From the NCBI GenBank assembly GCA_036971615.1, contig JAYKKR010000021.1, forward strand, positions 558,001-622,000: a DNA stretch of 64,000 bases. Direction: 5' to 3'. A program made the translations under genes and the position numbers. The notes beneath the pieces are model-generated. The model saw nothing but the letters and a program-made list of their open reading frames with translations. It did not search any database and had not been told where the DNA came from. Source of the stretch: Amyloporia xantha. Taxonomy: Eukaryota > Basidiomycota > Agaricomycetes > Polyporales > Adustoporiaceae. Shown in pieces: positions 1 through 12,647 of the stretch (position 1 is its first letter; each line of letters opens with the position of its first letter).

Positions 1-1311
1 AAGGACGCGGTAAGATATGAATTCAGTAGGGAAGGAGGATGAAGATTCCTTGAGGGTCCTAATAACAGTGAATGCATTCAGATCACCCTCAGCAGAGTGT
101 GCTTAACATTCACATACCGTAAAAGAGCTGCCTTATCCCCCTCACTACCCAGACTGAAGTTGTCCAGTCCAGAACATACTTTCACAAGGCGGTTATTCGT
201 GAAGAAGCCAGAGCTTTCGCCCACTACTTCGGCCATGCCGATTTCGAGGAAGTGTTTCGGCGTCAGGCGAGCTTTAGGATTTGGATTCAAGAGTCGTTTG
301 TAGCATGAGAAGAGGGTTTGAGGTATTGAACCACGCGACGCGGCAGTAGGAGGCGGGTGAGGGGGTTGCGCTGTAGCTGGCGGAGGAAGAGTAGGGTTGA
401 AAACACGGTGGATGAGAAGGCCAAGTGCATATGAATCTGCTACAGCGGGATTGTGTCTACAAGGCAGAATCAGCTTCAGTACAAACCTATGACCGTGAAG
501 ATTTACTCCTTCAGCACGGACCAGCCGCCCTTCTTAACTTCGGGAGAAGATATTGACGATGCGTCTGGCAAGAGAGTACCCATAGTCTGGGAGAAAATAT
601 ATTGGTTCATGAATATATCTAGATGCCGTGCTACGTACATAGAGAACGGCCGCATCGTCCTTCGGGCTGCTCAGTACGTCGAAGCCACCGAGTTTCCACT
701 CGCCCGACGCAGAGATGAAGATGGAATCCACGCGAACATTGCCATGTGTAGATGCACACGAGTCATTCACGAAGGCCAGAGCTACCTGATCGTCAGTTGC
801 AGCAGATTCAGACAGAGACTGCAGATGCATGGCGACGGACTGAGACTCGATGCAAACCCCAGATGAGCCAGTCTTCTTTTTCTTGTGCTCCCTTTACAGA
901 CCATTCCGAGAGAGCAGAAGATAGAGGACGTATCCGCTCGGTCATGATGTATATGGTGGTATCACTTTCCACCGCATCCATGAACTTCAAGACATCCGGA
1001 TGCCGCACTGTGCGAAGTTTCCTGAGAGCATTCTTAGCTAGTGGAAGTGTATTCCTTTTCGCGGGTGTGCTGGCATCGAATTCGAAAATAGATACTTGCG
1101 ACCCATCGTCCTAGAAGCCATTAGAAGTAAAGGATGCTCGCACGACGAGGACAAATGTCAACCGCACCCGCTTCGTGCCTTCGTATAGAACCCATAGTGA
1201 GAGATTATCGAATGAGCCAACTCTCGCTCCCAAAGTGAATGGAAGTGTCAGGCCAGATTTCTGGACAAGAGACGAAACAGCAGCAGAGCCCAAGGTTCTC
1301 AGGTAATCCAT
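1..1311 (-). CDS. SCY1-like pseudokinase, N-terminal part (3' end outside window)
   Basis: Member of the SCY1/SCYL family of catalytically inactive kinase-fold proteins, known for roles in Golgi-ER and tRNA-related trafficking. The gene runs leftward, starting at the ATG at 1309-1311 (MDYLRTLGSA) and leaving the window at position 1. Several exons are visible. The N-terminal lobe contains the family phrase LRHPDVLKFMDAVESD followed by TTIYIMTERI. A later exon has GEWKLGGFDVLSS, where the WKLGGF segment sits in place of a kinase DFG motif, as is usual for this pseudokinase family. The last exon in view includes KARLTPKHFLE and GFFTNNRLVKVC, typical of the start of the HEAT-repeat part. Introns are short. 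The family assignment is secure; exact junctions are not. A terminal-inverted-repeat element lies about 230 bp upstream of the start codon. Confidence 0.88.
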
Positions 1312-1539
1312 AGCCAAGAAGGCGTACACCAGGCCACGGCAATGGCGTAGAGTCAATTCGTAGCCACAGACTAGGCGTAGCAGAAATCACTCCGGATTGT
1401 ATGAGTGCCCAATAAAGAGAAGACGAGTGCTCGAGTTGTGTGTCCCAAGCCGTATAAGTAGTAGGCGTTTCAGTGACTTTCGAGGATCCTGTGGCACGTC
1501 TACAAACACGTAGGAAACACGTACATATTTATTTGGATA

Positions 1540-1800
1540 TTGCTGGTTTCAGCGCCCAAGGCGCCGCGGCCAAACGTGTACAAATTTTGGCCTGTGGCTG
1601 TTTTTTTCTAAGGCTGCGACCGCGAAACTCGAACAACTGTAGCTCGCTCATTTCTCATTGTCTCGACCTGCTTCATAAATCAAAATTGCTCTATTTATCT
1701 GTCCGGAGGGCACCACGAAGTCCGTTCGACAAAAATCCAACTCGTTTCAAAGTTGCTTTTTCGCCGTCCACCAGCACTCAGAACGGCTCTGGCTCTTTCT
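1540..1800 (+). repeat. Left terminal inverted repeat
   Basis: The sequence from TTGCTGGTTTCAGCGCC through the segment around CCAGCACTCAGAACGGCTC matches the reverse complement of about 2833-3092 almost base for base. The match ends where the two arms diverge after GGCTCtGGCTC / GGCTCgGGCTC. Confidence 0.85.
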
Positions 1801-2832
1801 CCACAACTCGCACCCTCATTCGCTTGCCTTCAGACAGCCTTGGTAAACTCTCTTGAGAGCCCCACACTGATATTTCCCTGTATAAAAGTGTGCAAATTTC
1901 TAAGCTGTACTTGGCTTGGAGCACCTTCACCTGCACTGCTCGAGGTGTGCGACGTCTCTGGGCTGTTCATTGATGAGATCGTCAATCACATAGAAACGTA
2001 CCATCCAAAAGGTACTCAAATTACTCAATAGGACTGGAGATTTGGTGTGTTGCCAGACGCAAAGTGCGCCGTGGACAAGGGCTGTGTGAGATTGGGTTGG
2101 AGGTGAGTGCGGTGTCTTTATCCATGCTGTTTTTTCATCTGAATGTCTCTGTATAATGAATTATTGCACTGTATATTCTACTCAAATGAAATCAGTTCAT
2201 TTGAGGCTGCAGAGGTCTGTTTTGAAGTCAACGGTTTGGAGGATGCAATTGAGGATTAGGCTTCACCCCTCGAAAGGTATGTATTTTGTCTTTACAGTCG
2301 TATTTATCCTTGAATAGAGATTTCGGTTAAGGACTCGCAGGAGAATCAGTACCATTCCGATTGAATGCGTGCTGCAGGTGAGTTGTCAGGTGAATGATCG
2401 CTTGCTGACACTCGTCTGCTTGTTCTGATTCTTTCCTATATGACTTGTGTTTTCTGTACATACAATTGAATTTATGATGAATGAACGACAGTATAGCTAC
2501 AGTATTCGGCAGATAGGGAACTCTGTGATCACCCTTGAAGCAAGATGTTATGCTCTGACCAACTCCGACATAGTACCAATGACAAGAAATATATTTTGTG
2601 ACTACCATCTTACACGGTGCACTGGAGAGGATCAACAAAGATTCTTCTGAGCTGAAAGAACGAGGAAACACGTTGCGGAGCGGGAGCGAAAGCCATCCTG
2701 AGTGCTGGTGGGTGGCGAAAAAGACGGCTCGGAACGCTGCACACTTTCGTAGAGGCCCAATCTGGTGCAGGGCCCTCGAGAAGGTCTATCAAGACAGACC
2801 TAAGAGAAAAGAACATGAATTCATGTCACATA

Positions 2833-3092
2833 GAAGGAGCCCGAGCCGTTCTGAGTGCTGGTGGACGGCGAAAAAGCAACTTTGAAACGAGTTGGATTTT
2901 TGTCGAACGGACTTCGTGGTGCCCTCCGGACAGATAAATAGAGCAATTTTGATTTATGAAGCAGGTCGAGACAATGAGAAATGAGCGAGCTACAGTTGTT
3001 CGAGTTTCGCGGTCGCAGCCTTAGAAAAAAACAGCCACAGGCCAAAATTTGTACACGTTTGGCCGCGGCGCCTTGGGCGCTGAAACCAGCAA
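2833..3092 (-). repeat. Right terminal inverted repeat
   Basis: Reverse-complement partner of the left arm. It ends at CCAGCAA just before TA at 3093-3094. The near-identity of the arms suggests the insertion is recent or the repeats have been homogenised. Confidence 0.85.
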
Positions 3093-3405
3093 TAACGACC
3101 GTTATCTTGATATTTGGGTTATCTTATCATGACGAATGGCTCAAAGCGGAACAAGAACTTCAGCGCAATTGTGTAGCGCCTTGTCCTCACTCTTGGTCCT
3201 CCTCCCCTCCCTCCTGGAACCCCCTCCTCCCCTCCTCCCCCTACGCAGAGGCTTGATTTCACCTTGCGAAACTGTCTAATCGATAATCTGGGGTACTTGG
3301 TCCAGTATCTAGCGCAAGCTGCAAGAAGAAGACATCCTGAGGCCACTTTCCCGCGTGTTCTAAGTTCTGTGGCTTCTCCCTTTCACTGGACCATCGGAGT
3401 ATCGA
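3093..3405 (+). promoter_or_regulatory. MED14 upstream region with pyrimidine tract
   Basis: This 313-bp stretch between the transposon-like element and the MED14 start codon holds a strong C/T-rich tract at about 3181-3243 on the plus strand. Such tracts are common upstream of fungal transcription starts. No clear TATA box is seen. It is probably the promoter and 5' leader of MED14. Confidence 0.4.
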
Positions 3406-6400
3406 ATGGAAATTGCTACTACCTCTAACGGGCATACGGCGCAAGAGTCAGATGGACAACCCTACATGAATGGTTTGCACGAACCTACTGCGGAAGAGCT
3501 CGAGCGTGAGCTGCCGGTCGTGCTCGATGGACAAATCCCACTCGGCGAATTGGTCTCAAGAACTGTTCCAAGCAATATATGCTGAACTGTCTGAACTGGC
3601 GGAAACGTAAGTTTGTTGTAGAGGCAAACTCTTCATGCATGTGTTCGAACGATCTACCCCCAGCTTGCCCAACATGTCGGATGGCGCGCGTAAGAGGACT
3701 CTGGCGAATTGGGTGGTATCGACGAAGAAACAGGTTGTGAAGCTTTATGCGGTTTTGAAATGGGCGCGGGATGCAGATGTTGTGCAGAAAGCAATGGTAC
3801 ATCTATGTGAAAGCGTGAAGTAGTGCTCTTCGGGGCTGATGTTGTCTTCCCAGAATGTAACGGCTTTCCTCATGGACCAAAATCAACAGTTTGAAGACAC
3901 CATCAGCGGCCTTAAGTATGCTAGAGAGAGTCTAGATCCTGCTAGGTGCGTTTATGGACGAGGGATGCAGTCAGCATTGGCCTCAACTTGAGAACACCCA
4001 GATTACGAAATCACGATCTACTGACGTCTCTCGATGTCCTCACGACCGCTTCATATCGGCGATTACCAACTGCTATCAAGGTCACCGATATTCGTCGGTG
4101 CTTACCACCTAAAGCTAACTCCCTTGACTACAGAAATTGATCATTCCTCCAACACCTTTGACCAACGAGGAAGTCGCTAAGACGTTAGCTGACGTTGAGG
4201 ATGTCATCCGCTTCAGATTGAAGATGACGGAGATCATCCCTTCCGAAATGTCTGCATACCGAATCGGTAAAGCTGCGGTTTATTTATGTGAAGACGCACA
4301 ATTTGAGTATATTTATTGACAGCCGAGGGACGTGTGTACTTTGTTGCGCCCAAACTATTCGAAGCCTCGCTATGTGTGCGAGGTGCCCAGAAGGACGATG
4401 GATGGTTCTTCGTCAATGTCGAATTTCTGTTCACAGTAGGCGGAGACCGCACTGGCATGCAAGGTATCAAACCAGTCGTGTCAAACCTAAAATTATACTG
4501 ATATTCGTAGAGTTTCCTCGTAAGCCGACGGGAATTTTGAAAAGGCATATCGCAGATGAAGCAGACAATCGGCTTGCCTTCTACCTTCCTCTTCCTCAGG
4601 ATCAATTGCCTCCTCCTGAGATGGAGGTGCCCCCGCGTCCTCAACTTCCCGACGGAGTAGCTGACGCTCCGCTTGTCCGCGTCTTTAATTTTCTTCGTAA
4701 GGCCAATCAATCGCATCATTTATCTGAGGAATTAATATGTTCCAGAGATGATGTCTCTTTCGTATCAGTTGGAAATTTTATGCTATCAAGTGAGTCCACC
4801 AAAAACCCCTTGCGACGGGTGGGAATTGAGATGTATTCGTGTAGGCAACACGGCTTCGTTCTCTAGGCTGGGCAGATTATCTTACAGTCGGGATGACTAA
4901 CAATCGTCAAACTATGACAATATCGTACTGGATGTATGTTGTAATCGTTTTATATCTCCCAGCGCAAGTCAAACCAGTTATACCTACAGACGAAAACCAC
5001 CACCCAGTCAGCCTGGCAGGCCTCAGCAACGATCGAAGATACCTTCTCTCGGGGGTACGCTTACGATATCTATCGTGCGTGTGGAGGCAAGCCCTCAGAA
5101 CAAGGCGAATCGCTCTCCTAAAGCGCGTGTACTGGCCGAGTTGCAGGAGAAGTCAAAGCTTGACGGCGCACGACCTTCGGACGAGGTGGAGCCTCTCAAG
5201 TTTGACGTGAAGTGGGCGCCGGAGAAGGGGGCTTTAGGCGTCAATATTTCTGCTGAAGATGCTAAGCTTCCTGCTGGAGAATTGATGATCGTGCGTCGCA
5301 GTCATCATCGCACCTTTCCTCATCTGATGGCGGACATGATCAGGATTCTGACAATTTGGACGTTGAGTCTTTGCTGCGGAGAGTTATCACAAAACATATT
5401 GAGGGTATCTTGAGAGTCATCGAGGCCCAACTACAACACGGACCAACTACTCGTAGCATGTTTTCCCCTCCGGGCGAGGTCACTCTCGTTATTGAAGGTG
5501 CGTAGGGAGATCACCCTTTGAGACCCAACATCACATTAATCGTCGGCGGTAGATGGCATGCATGCATTGCGTACACATCTATGTGCCGACGAGGTGGTCA
5601 TAATAACTATCGATCCGAGAACTGGGCGACTAAACTTGCGGGACACTGGCGACCTTGCAGCAGCAGGTCGGGGTCGACGATTTGCTGTCATAACAGACAA
5701 GCTCAATGAGAGTCCTGGGATATTATCCGAGGCTCTCATCAGATTGAAGTTCGGAGTAGGTTCATTTTTCTTAGCTTCAATCGACGGACTAAATATTTCC
5801 TCGCAGACGATCACAGATCTTGCAGAGCAAAAGGCCAGCTACCTCGGTCTGCAAAGCTACCGCAGTCGTAATTTCTCTCGAGAAGGTATACAGTCCTGTT
5901 CATGGCATACTCGCCTTGCTGATGATGTTGCTCTAGAGCTGCAAAAGCTTGGACCTGCGGCGCGTGGAATGTTATACATACAGCTGGCCAAATTTCCATC
6001 ACATTATCTTGTCCTGGTCATCACGGACGAAGACTTCAGATATGCTCTCATATCTGTCGAGGTCTTGCCAAATACCATGTTTCCATAACATGGTCATGAA
6101 GGACATCGGGTGGCTCGATGTCCGTCGAGTGCATGGCGACGAGATCGTCGTCACCCATAGGAATTCGGACAACCAGGATGTTGCAGCGGGCCAAAAGCGA
6201 AAACGCGATGTAATCGATGAAGCTGGGAGATTAGATGTTGCCGACCAGTATTCACCGCGGTAGCCATCATTACAGACTCACCGTTTACCAGTTGTGCTGA
6301 AGCATCTCTGTGTAGCTTTAATCTCGAAACGCAAGTTCTGCGGGAACTGTACGCATATTGTTGGTTAGTGTGGCCGTCCAGGCAGAGTGGCAGCTCGATT

Positions 6401-7826
6401 GACTTGATTTGATTCTTAGTGCCCGCGTAGCATACTACAAGATCGAGCAGCAGTTCAAGTCGCGCTCTATACCATACACAGTTGTAAATTCCACGAATGT
6501 AGCTCACCTTCCAGAGTTGGCACATCTTCAATCATCAATAGCACGTTCAATACCAGCACTTTGCGTGCCTTCTTCGGTCTTCCTGTCTGGTGCTCCTGCT
6601 GCGGAAGCAGCTATGCCTAATATCCGTGTAATTCCATTAAACTGGTGGTCCGAGCGGCAAGCGCAGGTGAGTGAATATAATCCTGTAGGATTACAAATAT
6701 TGAACGCTTGCAGGTGGTGACTTGCGTCAAGTTAAAATACGTGCAACAGCCCGTTGGTAAAAGAGCAGGCAGTAGCAATGTTATCAGACCCTCGAAACGG
6801 ATCATCTACGACACGACAGAAGCTATTGTATCATTCTTATCTGAAGACGTCGACAAGTGCGTGGACGAATTCCTTGAGGAATGGGCACGAGTTTCTAAGA
6901 TGGTGGTCATTGCTCGTGAAGGTGAGCTAATCTCGTGGTTCTTAACGCCAGTTTAAACTCACTTCGCCATCCAGTCGGTCAAATGTCGCGAGACAAACAC
7001 TGGACAGATATTCGCTTGCTCTCTTTCGATCTCCAGACAGTAGAGTTCGCTTATGCAGCTGACTACACCGTCTCTATCACTTGCACTGACCAGCTCTCGC
7101 CTACTGGGGGTTCATACGAATTGTTTTTCTCTCGCATCCCCGACCCTGAGATTCAATACAACGGCGATGATGACGACCGCTTGTATAATCCGCACGAGGA
7201 TCTCGAGCCGTATCTACGCAACCTATTGCGACATGGCCGACTTGCGCACTGTCTACAGAGACTGGTGCACCTACTGCGGGACACTCTGCCTATTGTCGCA
7301 GAACTGGAGGACATCAGGGTTTCTACCTCTCAAACAGGAGACAATGTAGATGTTTTCCCCAAGGCCGCTGGCTGGTTCAGAGTGCTCTATGGCGATTTCA
7401 GGTAAGCAATGTCAAATGATCGGTGACATTGCACTTATCTAAGCTTGATTTTTGAATAGACACGCGCTCGATTTCCGATTAATGACAGGAGCGCGCGTCG
7501 TTATTCTCGATGGCTCCCATTCCTTGTTCCGTGCTGACACACAGGGACCATTCACTGCCACTCTCGCTGCTCGCACGTCGGGCCAGAGGGTTTCGTCTGT
7601 TGCACTCGGACGAAATCGCGCAGCCGACAGCAATCTCGTTCTCCGGCCGATCCCAGACTTCGGCGCGCTGATCGCTGACGCCGTGAAAGACGCAAGGTCC
7701 GAAGGAGTAGGCGGTCAGATTGCACCCGTGGACATCGGCGTGCTTTGCAGTTCCACTACAGTGAGAGCCGTAGCGAAGTCATTGCATCGGCGCATCTTGC
7801 AGAAGATATCGAATTCTGGGAAGTGA
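3406..7826 (+). CDS. MED14: Mediator of RNA polymerase II transcription subunit 14 (MED14/Rgr1), with an apparent frameshift in exon 1
   Basis: MED14 is the scaffold subunit joining the head, middle and tail of the Mediator co-activator complex in the nucleus. The start at 3406 gives an N-terminus with QIPLGELVSRTV. Later exons give LPNMSDGARKRTLANWVV, VVKLYAVLKWARDADVVQK, LRNHDLLTSLDVLTTASYR and LIIPPTPLTNEEV, all in family order, and the gene runs through many short introns to a stop at 7824-7826. I estimate 1,000-1,150 residues, usual for fungal MED14. Within exon 1 the frame breaks: after ...VSRTV the conserved continuation (QAIYAELSELAET) is read only if one C of the CC pair at 3568-3569 is ignored. 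As written, the frame stops at TGA soon after. Sequencing error or a recent null allele are both possible. An essential gene makes error more likely. Confidence 0.9.
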
Positions 7827-8021
7827 GCGCATCGATTATGTTCTATGTAGCTGCACGCATGTATCGTCTACGTTGCTCTCAATGCTGTATGCATTAGGTG
7901 ATACGGCTCGGGATCAACATTGCGGGATAATATACGATACATGAAGGACCATGCCCGGTATTGGTCATTACGTATAATCAAGATGGATGGCAAGATACTG
8001 TCACAATTACAGATATAATTA

Positions 8022-9738
8022 CTATGCGCGGCGCGATCCTGGCTCATATGCATACATCGGCCAATCTAGCAGGATGGTGTGCTTGACCCACTCCGGTAGA
8101 CGTCGGTACAAAACTGGCGGTAGAGGAATCAAGATAGACGTCTCTGCAAGATATTGTTTGTAATTCTCCCATGCGTCGTTCACGGGTTGCTGTGCGGACA
8201 AGGGCGCTGCTTCGCTGATGGGACCACTTTGATCATCCGAATGCGACTGGCCCTCCTCATGGGGTGGGTACGAGAGTTCGAAGAACTTCTTTGCCTGGGG
8301 CTTCTCGGCCGTGGGCACGCCAGAAGCGAACATGAGCAGTCTAATAATCCACATCAGAGGGCCGTTGGCGGCATGTTTCAAGTGTTTGAACACTAAAGCG
8401 GCGGACTCACACTACGGTGAAGATAGGCGAAACTATGGCTCCGTATTGCGCTCCCTTGGCTGAGTCGCTCAAATGGCCATTTGCTGTCGGTGACAAGCAG
8501 AGTGCCCATATACCCCACCAACAGAGCATTCTAACACTTCTGATTAGCCTTTACATGACAATGACACGCACTTCTACTCACTCTCCGAAGTACGGAGGGT
8601 GCCGGGACCACGCCCACAGGCCAACCTAATCAGGGTTAGATCACGCGTCACAGCTGCACCACGCTATGTAAGAGACTTACATTCAACGGCTTATCCTTGG
8701 GGAAGCCAGCAGACTTGTAGTAGTACTGCCGTTGCACCGTCATCAAGTCCTGGAATGTAGACGGACGACTAAGCTATGACCTCGTACCTTCTGTGCATCT
8801 GCCACGGTCTCGATGATCCAACCTATGGCCCACAGCACAACACCGACGATGTCGGCTGCTGTACCGAACCCTATGTCGGAGCCAGAGGAGATTGCTGGAG
8901 AGTTCAAGATTGTGAGGGGAAGAGAGACAGTCCAGACCTGTACGTAAAGAATCACAGCGAATGTCAGGAGGGCTTGACAGATAAAGAAGAACGACTTTAC
9001 CCAAATAATCTGGCCTGCCCGCAGGTGAGCCAAGTGTGATATCAGTAGATTTTCCAAGAAGTGAACATAATGCATACCTGTCCAGAACGCTGTATGTATG
9101 TATGCGTGAGGTGAGAAGAGTCCAAATCATTTCGGAGGATAAATGTACTCACCCAAGAACTTCAGGAAGTGAGACCTGATATCGTCAAAGCGTGCGTCGC
9201 TTCCTCTTTTGAGAACGCGAAAGAGGAGGAATCCTAGTACACTTAGGCTTCGCTAGATATACATTCTAGAATATGCAACGAACCTGCAAGACGAGTTGCC
9301 CACACCAATACGAATACACTTGCCACGATATTGCGAGCATGGAAAGTTTGCCCAACAAGGAGAGTAATCAATGCTAGAGTCGGAGATTTTACGAGTTAGG
9401 GACGAGATGAGAGGTATACATTATGTTCTGGTCAAGGATATACCTAGAACAAAGAAGTTCGAGCCTGCAGTGCCACATCCAGCATATACGCACATTGTGA
9501 ATGCTGATTCAGTAGTAGTTCAACTAGGATGTGAATGACAAACCTCCGGTAAAGTCGGTCAATTTGTCAAACTGTGTCGGTTCAAATGTTATGCGTAGTC
9601 ATCAGTTGTGTAATTGCTAAAGGTAACAAGACCTACCTGGAACGTCCAAGCAAGAGCGAAACCGAGCAGTTGGTAGCCGAGAGTCACGAGAAGAGTAATG
9701 GACAAGAAGAATCGGTCTAGAACGTGTACAGGGGCCAT
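8022..9738 (-). CDS. DUF1295 / steroid 5-alpha-reductase-like membrane protein
   Basis: Multi-pass membrane protein of the DUF1295 family, related to steroid 5-alpha-reductases and other C-terminal NADPH-binding membrane reductases. The start codon at 9736-9738 gives MAPVHVLDRFFLSITLLVT, a hydrophobic first segment. Later exons give NQ/EQFDKLTDFTGG-like sequence, FHARNIVASVFVLVWATRL, FWTGMHYVHFLENLL, and a long hydrophobic run ending WAIGWIIETVADAQK. The diagnostic exon GLWAWSRHPPYFGE lies at about 8574-8627. The C-terminus ends YAYEPGSRRA at 8022. The substrate is not known. Its promoter lies inside arm 1 of the inverted duplication and is shared head-to-head with the MYND gene. A promoter copy without the gene is present in arm 2. 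Confidence 0.85.
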
Positions 9739-10167
9739 GATTTGAAGCTATGTGCGACTGATCGTGGTAAGTTAAAGAAGAACTCGTGGGGAGATTGGGA
9801 GATTGGGCTAGCGCCTTATTTGAATATCGACGGTACAGAGTGTGTCAGCCAAAGTTCTTCGATATAATACACTATAATGTTCTTGAATGCTTTCAAACGC
9901 AAGGCTACTTAGCCATGAGCAGAATTAGTGTAAGCTGGTAGGTCGTACAAGGACCGGATTCAAGCCAACCTATGGCATCAACCAATAGGTCAATGTGACA
10001 GGACTACGTCTCTTATCACATGAGCGTGACGAACCGCGACGGTAGCACATGATCGCGTGAGTAGGATTGACACCGTCGCAATTAACGTCCTGCATTTACT
10101 ACTTAAATGGTGAGTCCTTCCTTTCACATCGTTCTCATCTTTTCCTCTTACCTCCACCTCCCCCATC
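9739..10167. promoter_or_regulatory. Bidirectional promoter region between DUF1295 gene and MYND gene
   Basis: The 429 bp separate the divergent start codons. No canonical TATA box stands out. A C/T-rich stretch (about 10128-10162) precedes the MYND start codon. The whole region is conserved in arm 2 (35459-35880), where the reductase-like gene on the other side is missing. Confidence 0.4.
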
Positions 10168-12265
10168 ATGCTCAGAATAATCAACTTGAACGACGAACCA
10201 AAGCCTCAGGAGACATTTTCTCCGAGAATTAGCATGTACGGGCTTGGTCCTGAACATTCGTACAAGCTTCCGAAGACACTTCCCTCGGTGGACGCAGTAA
10301 GAGAAGACGTAGCGCAACGTACTGATTGACCCATCCTCCTGTTCTCCTTCTCCGCACTGAAAGGCATTTTCTTCCCTTTAGTGGATAGCCTGAAGCGTGC
10401 CGGTGGCCCCGGGACGATTCGAACAATATTTTCCGATACTGCTATCGCAGATATAGCACCAGAAGCCCTTTCCTGGAAGATGACTTTACCGTGTCTTTTT
10501 CATTGGAGCTACTTTGTTCAGGAAGACGATGGTGAGGGTATTTATTGGCTTCTGCGAGGCTCTGAAGGTCTACTGTCTTCTAGTACCAGAAGACCTCCTC
10601 GAACCTGTCATTTTTGCACTTTCAATGCACATACGAGTATTAGAAGAGACGCCAGAACATATGCTTCGTGCTGTCAACCATTACTTACCTCACCAGAAAG
10701 CTGAAATTGTTAAGCCCTTTATGGTACGAGACGGGCGAGACTTGTCTGTAGCAGCTGTTCTAAGGAGCCTCTTCTATGGCAGATGTCCAACGTGAAGGCC
10801 AAGCTAGCAAACCATCTTCTGTACGTTCTTGCGTTCACTTTCGCGAAATTTATATTTAAAGCAATCAAGTCACCCACATGTGGACCGACCGTCGGAAGCA
10901 CTTCCACTCGTGCGCGCGCTCGTTCTCAGAAACGAAGAATTATGCAAGGAGACAGGACGGAACCCTTGGTTAGCGAATCCGTGAGCAGTGCATTATCATC
11001 ATGAATTGCTGAATATCACCTATGATAATGATCAGAGACCTGTACGACAAGTTTGGACATGGTCTTACTTTATCTGGTGACTTCACCGAAGAAACGAAAG
11101 CGGTACTCGAGCTTGTTATCGGGGCCTTAGATGTGCTGAAGGTGAACCCTTCGCAAGAGAAGCAGGGGACAGGTGGTGCTGCTAGAGCACGCATTCATCT
11201 GGCACAAGTTTTGCATCAGCTGGGGTCTGACATTCAGGCCGAAAGGTGAGTTCCCACTTTAAATTTCAGTATTTTTATCCAATCGGTCCGGGCCACTAGC
11301 CACGTTGAATGGGCTGTTGCGTTCTTGCGAAAGAACCCAATAAGGTTCTGGGAGGATGATCTCAGGCAGATACTAGCAAGGAGAGACCAGCCAATGCATC
11401 CCATCCTCAAAGCGTTAGGAGGCATGAAGTGGTTTGAGGAACGCATGTCAACGCAACGTACGGATGATCGGCTCCAAAAACATTGCCGAAATTGCCGCAT
11501 CCCAGACCATCAGAAGAAGCTCTTCCGCTGTTCGCGATGCCAGTGGATATATTACTGGTGAGCCACCCCTGCGTCTTGCTAGCTAGTAGCCTCTAAGAGG
11601 CGCAGTTCTCGAGAGTGCCAGCGAGCCGATTGGAAGTGGCACAAGTGCTTGATTAGGGATACATGCAGGTACATACCACCTGGGTCGTCTCACTCACGTT
11701 CCATTTCCACGGCCTGACCGTAAAATATTGTCGCAGGGACGCTGCCGCTGCCCTTGAGAGGGTGGCAAAGTTAAAATTAATGGATCCCGTTCGGGCACAG
11801 AAGGAACAAGACTGGATAGATTGGCGTCAGTCAGTCAATGTTTCCGATACAAGTGCGGTGATACATGCATTAGGTTTACACCGGGACCCCTCGCGATGGC
11901 GGACGCATATATTCTTTCGGCAAATCTTATACACGCCTAAGGCATCCAAGGGTATTTGGGGCAAATGTCGGACGGTGCGGTGTGGCGTCTATCGTATCGC
12001 GGACGTTCTGAAGGACATTGAAGACCTTATGGGACTGGAGAAGGGCGAAGCATTGGAACAGGATGAGGGCCTGATTGCAGAGCAGGACAAGACAGAGAAG
12101 GGGACACGTGCCTTCTGCAGTTGAAGTTCTGCGAGGGATTGCAGACATGGTTGACCTGCGGTGAGGAAATGGTTTCTTCGTCTACTCACGCAGACACTAA
12201 ATGCGATTTCATTTACGTGCTTTAGGAGGAGTGCCAATCGAGTACTTGCGCAAGACTTCTTATGA
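10168..12265 (+). CDS. MYND-type zinc finger protein, with an apparent frameshift near the C-terminus
   Basis: The start at 10168 gives MLRIINLNDEPKPQETF. Exons then continue through LKRAGGPGTIRTIF, PEDLLEPVIFALSMH, HPHVDRPSEALPLVRALVL, DLYDKFGHGLTLSGDF and HVEWAVAFLRKNPIRFW. A MYND finger follows at about 11482-11655: CRNC, CSRC, a cysteine split by an intron (YYC), then SREC and HKWHKC-like HKC, giving the C-x2-C / C-x2-C / C-x3-C / H-x3-C pattern. MYND fingers bind proline-rich partner peptides. The rest resembles basidiomycete MYND proteins of unknown role. After EQDKTEKG the frame stops at 12124. Ignoring one G of the run at 12100-12103 restores a conserved-looking tail (PSAVEVLRGIADMVDL) that continues across an intron to a stop at 12263-12265. 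Convergent with the SDR gene downstream. Confidence 0.75.
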
Positions 12266-12647
12266 CCCAGAATGGCGCAAAATCATGGACCCCAAACACC
12301 CGCCGGTTCGCATCGGTAGGACGCCCAGGGGTGTAGACGATGCCGAGCACCGATTTTGACTGCGGAGTCAACGACTCAACTCGCAGATTTGACCTTGAAA
12401 GTTGGACTTGAGACTCGCCGCAGAAGTAAACCAAACTGACTTTGTAACCAATACGTGTTATCCAAAAATCTACATGTTGCACCCATTCCCGTACAGCCAA
12501 TACATCCACCCGTGCTTGCACCCTCTACCCATTCTGCGTTCCGGGATAGATTTGGGACTATATTAAACGTCAACAAAGTGAGCCAGAGTCGATATAACTT
12601 CGGGCAAACGTACCTATCACTTCCTCATGAAGAGGCCAAGCCGATAT

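Larger units (their letters stand above)
1540..3092. mobile_element. Transposon-like element with ~260-bp terminal inverted repeats and TA flanks
   Basis: Positions 1540 to about 1800 reappear as a nearly perfect reverse complement at about 2833-3092. The outer ends read TTGCTGGTTTCAGCGCC inwards, and both ends sit directly next to TA (1538-1539 and 3093-3094). This fits a TA target-site duplication as used by Tc1/mariner-type elements. The interior shows no recognisable transposase. It contains degenerate copies of a module with the words CACCAGCACTCA and TTTTTCGCC (near 1760, 2700 and 2860), suggesting internal duplication. I read it as a non-autonomous or decayed DNA transposon. Short ORFs in it are mostly the two repeat arms read in mirror frames. 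Confidence 0.8.

Noticed and set aside
2610..2816. Short ORFs within the inverted-repeat element similar to those near 1753
   Set aside because: The similarity comes from internal sub-repeats of the element, not from a shared protein.
12266..12357. Frame GGVPIEYLRKTSYDPEW... conserved in both duplication arms
   Set aside because: It is open in both arms, but differences between arms are mostly amino-acid changing (about 8 of 10 by eye) and the frame does not join the preceding MYND exon. Likely a shared non-coding 3' sequence.
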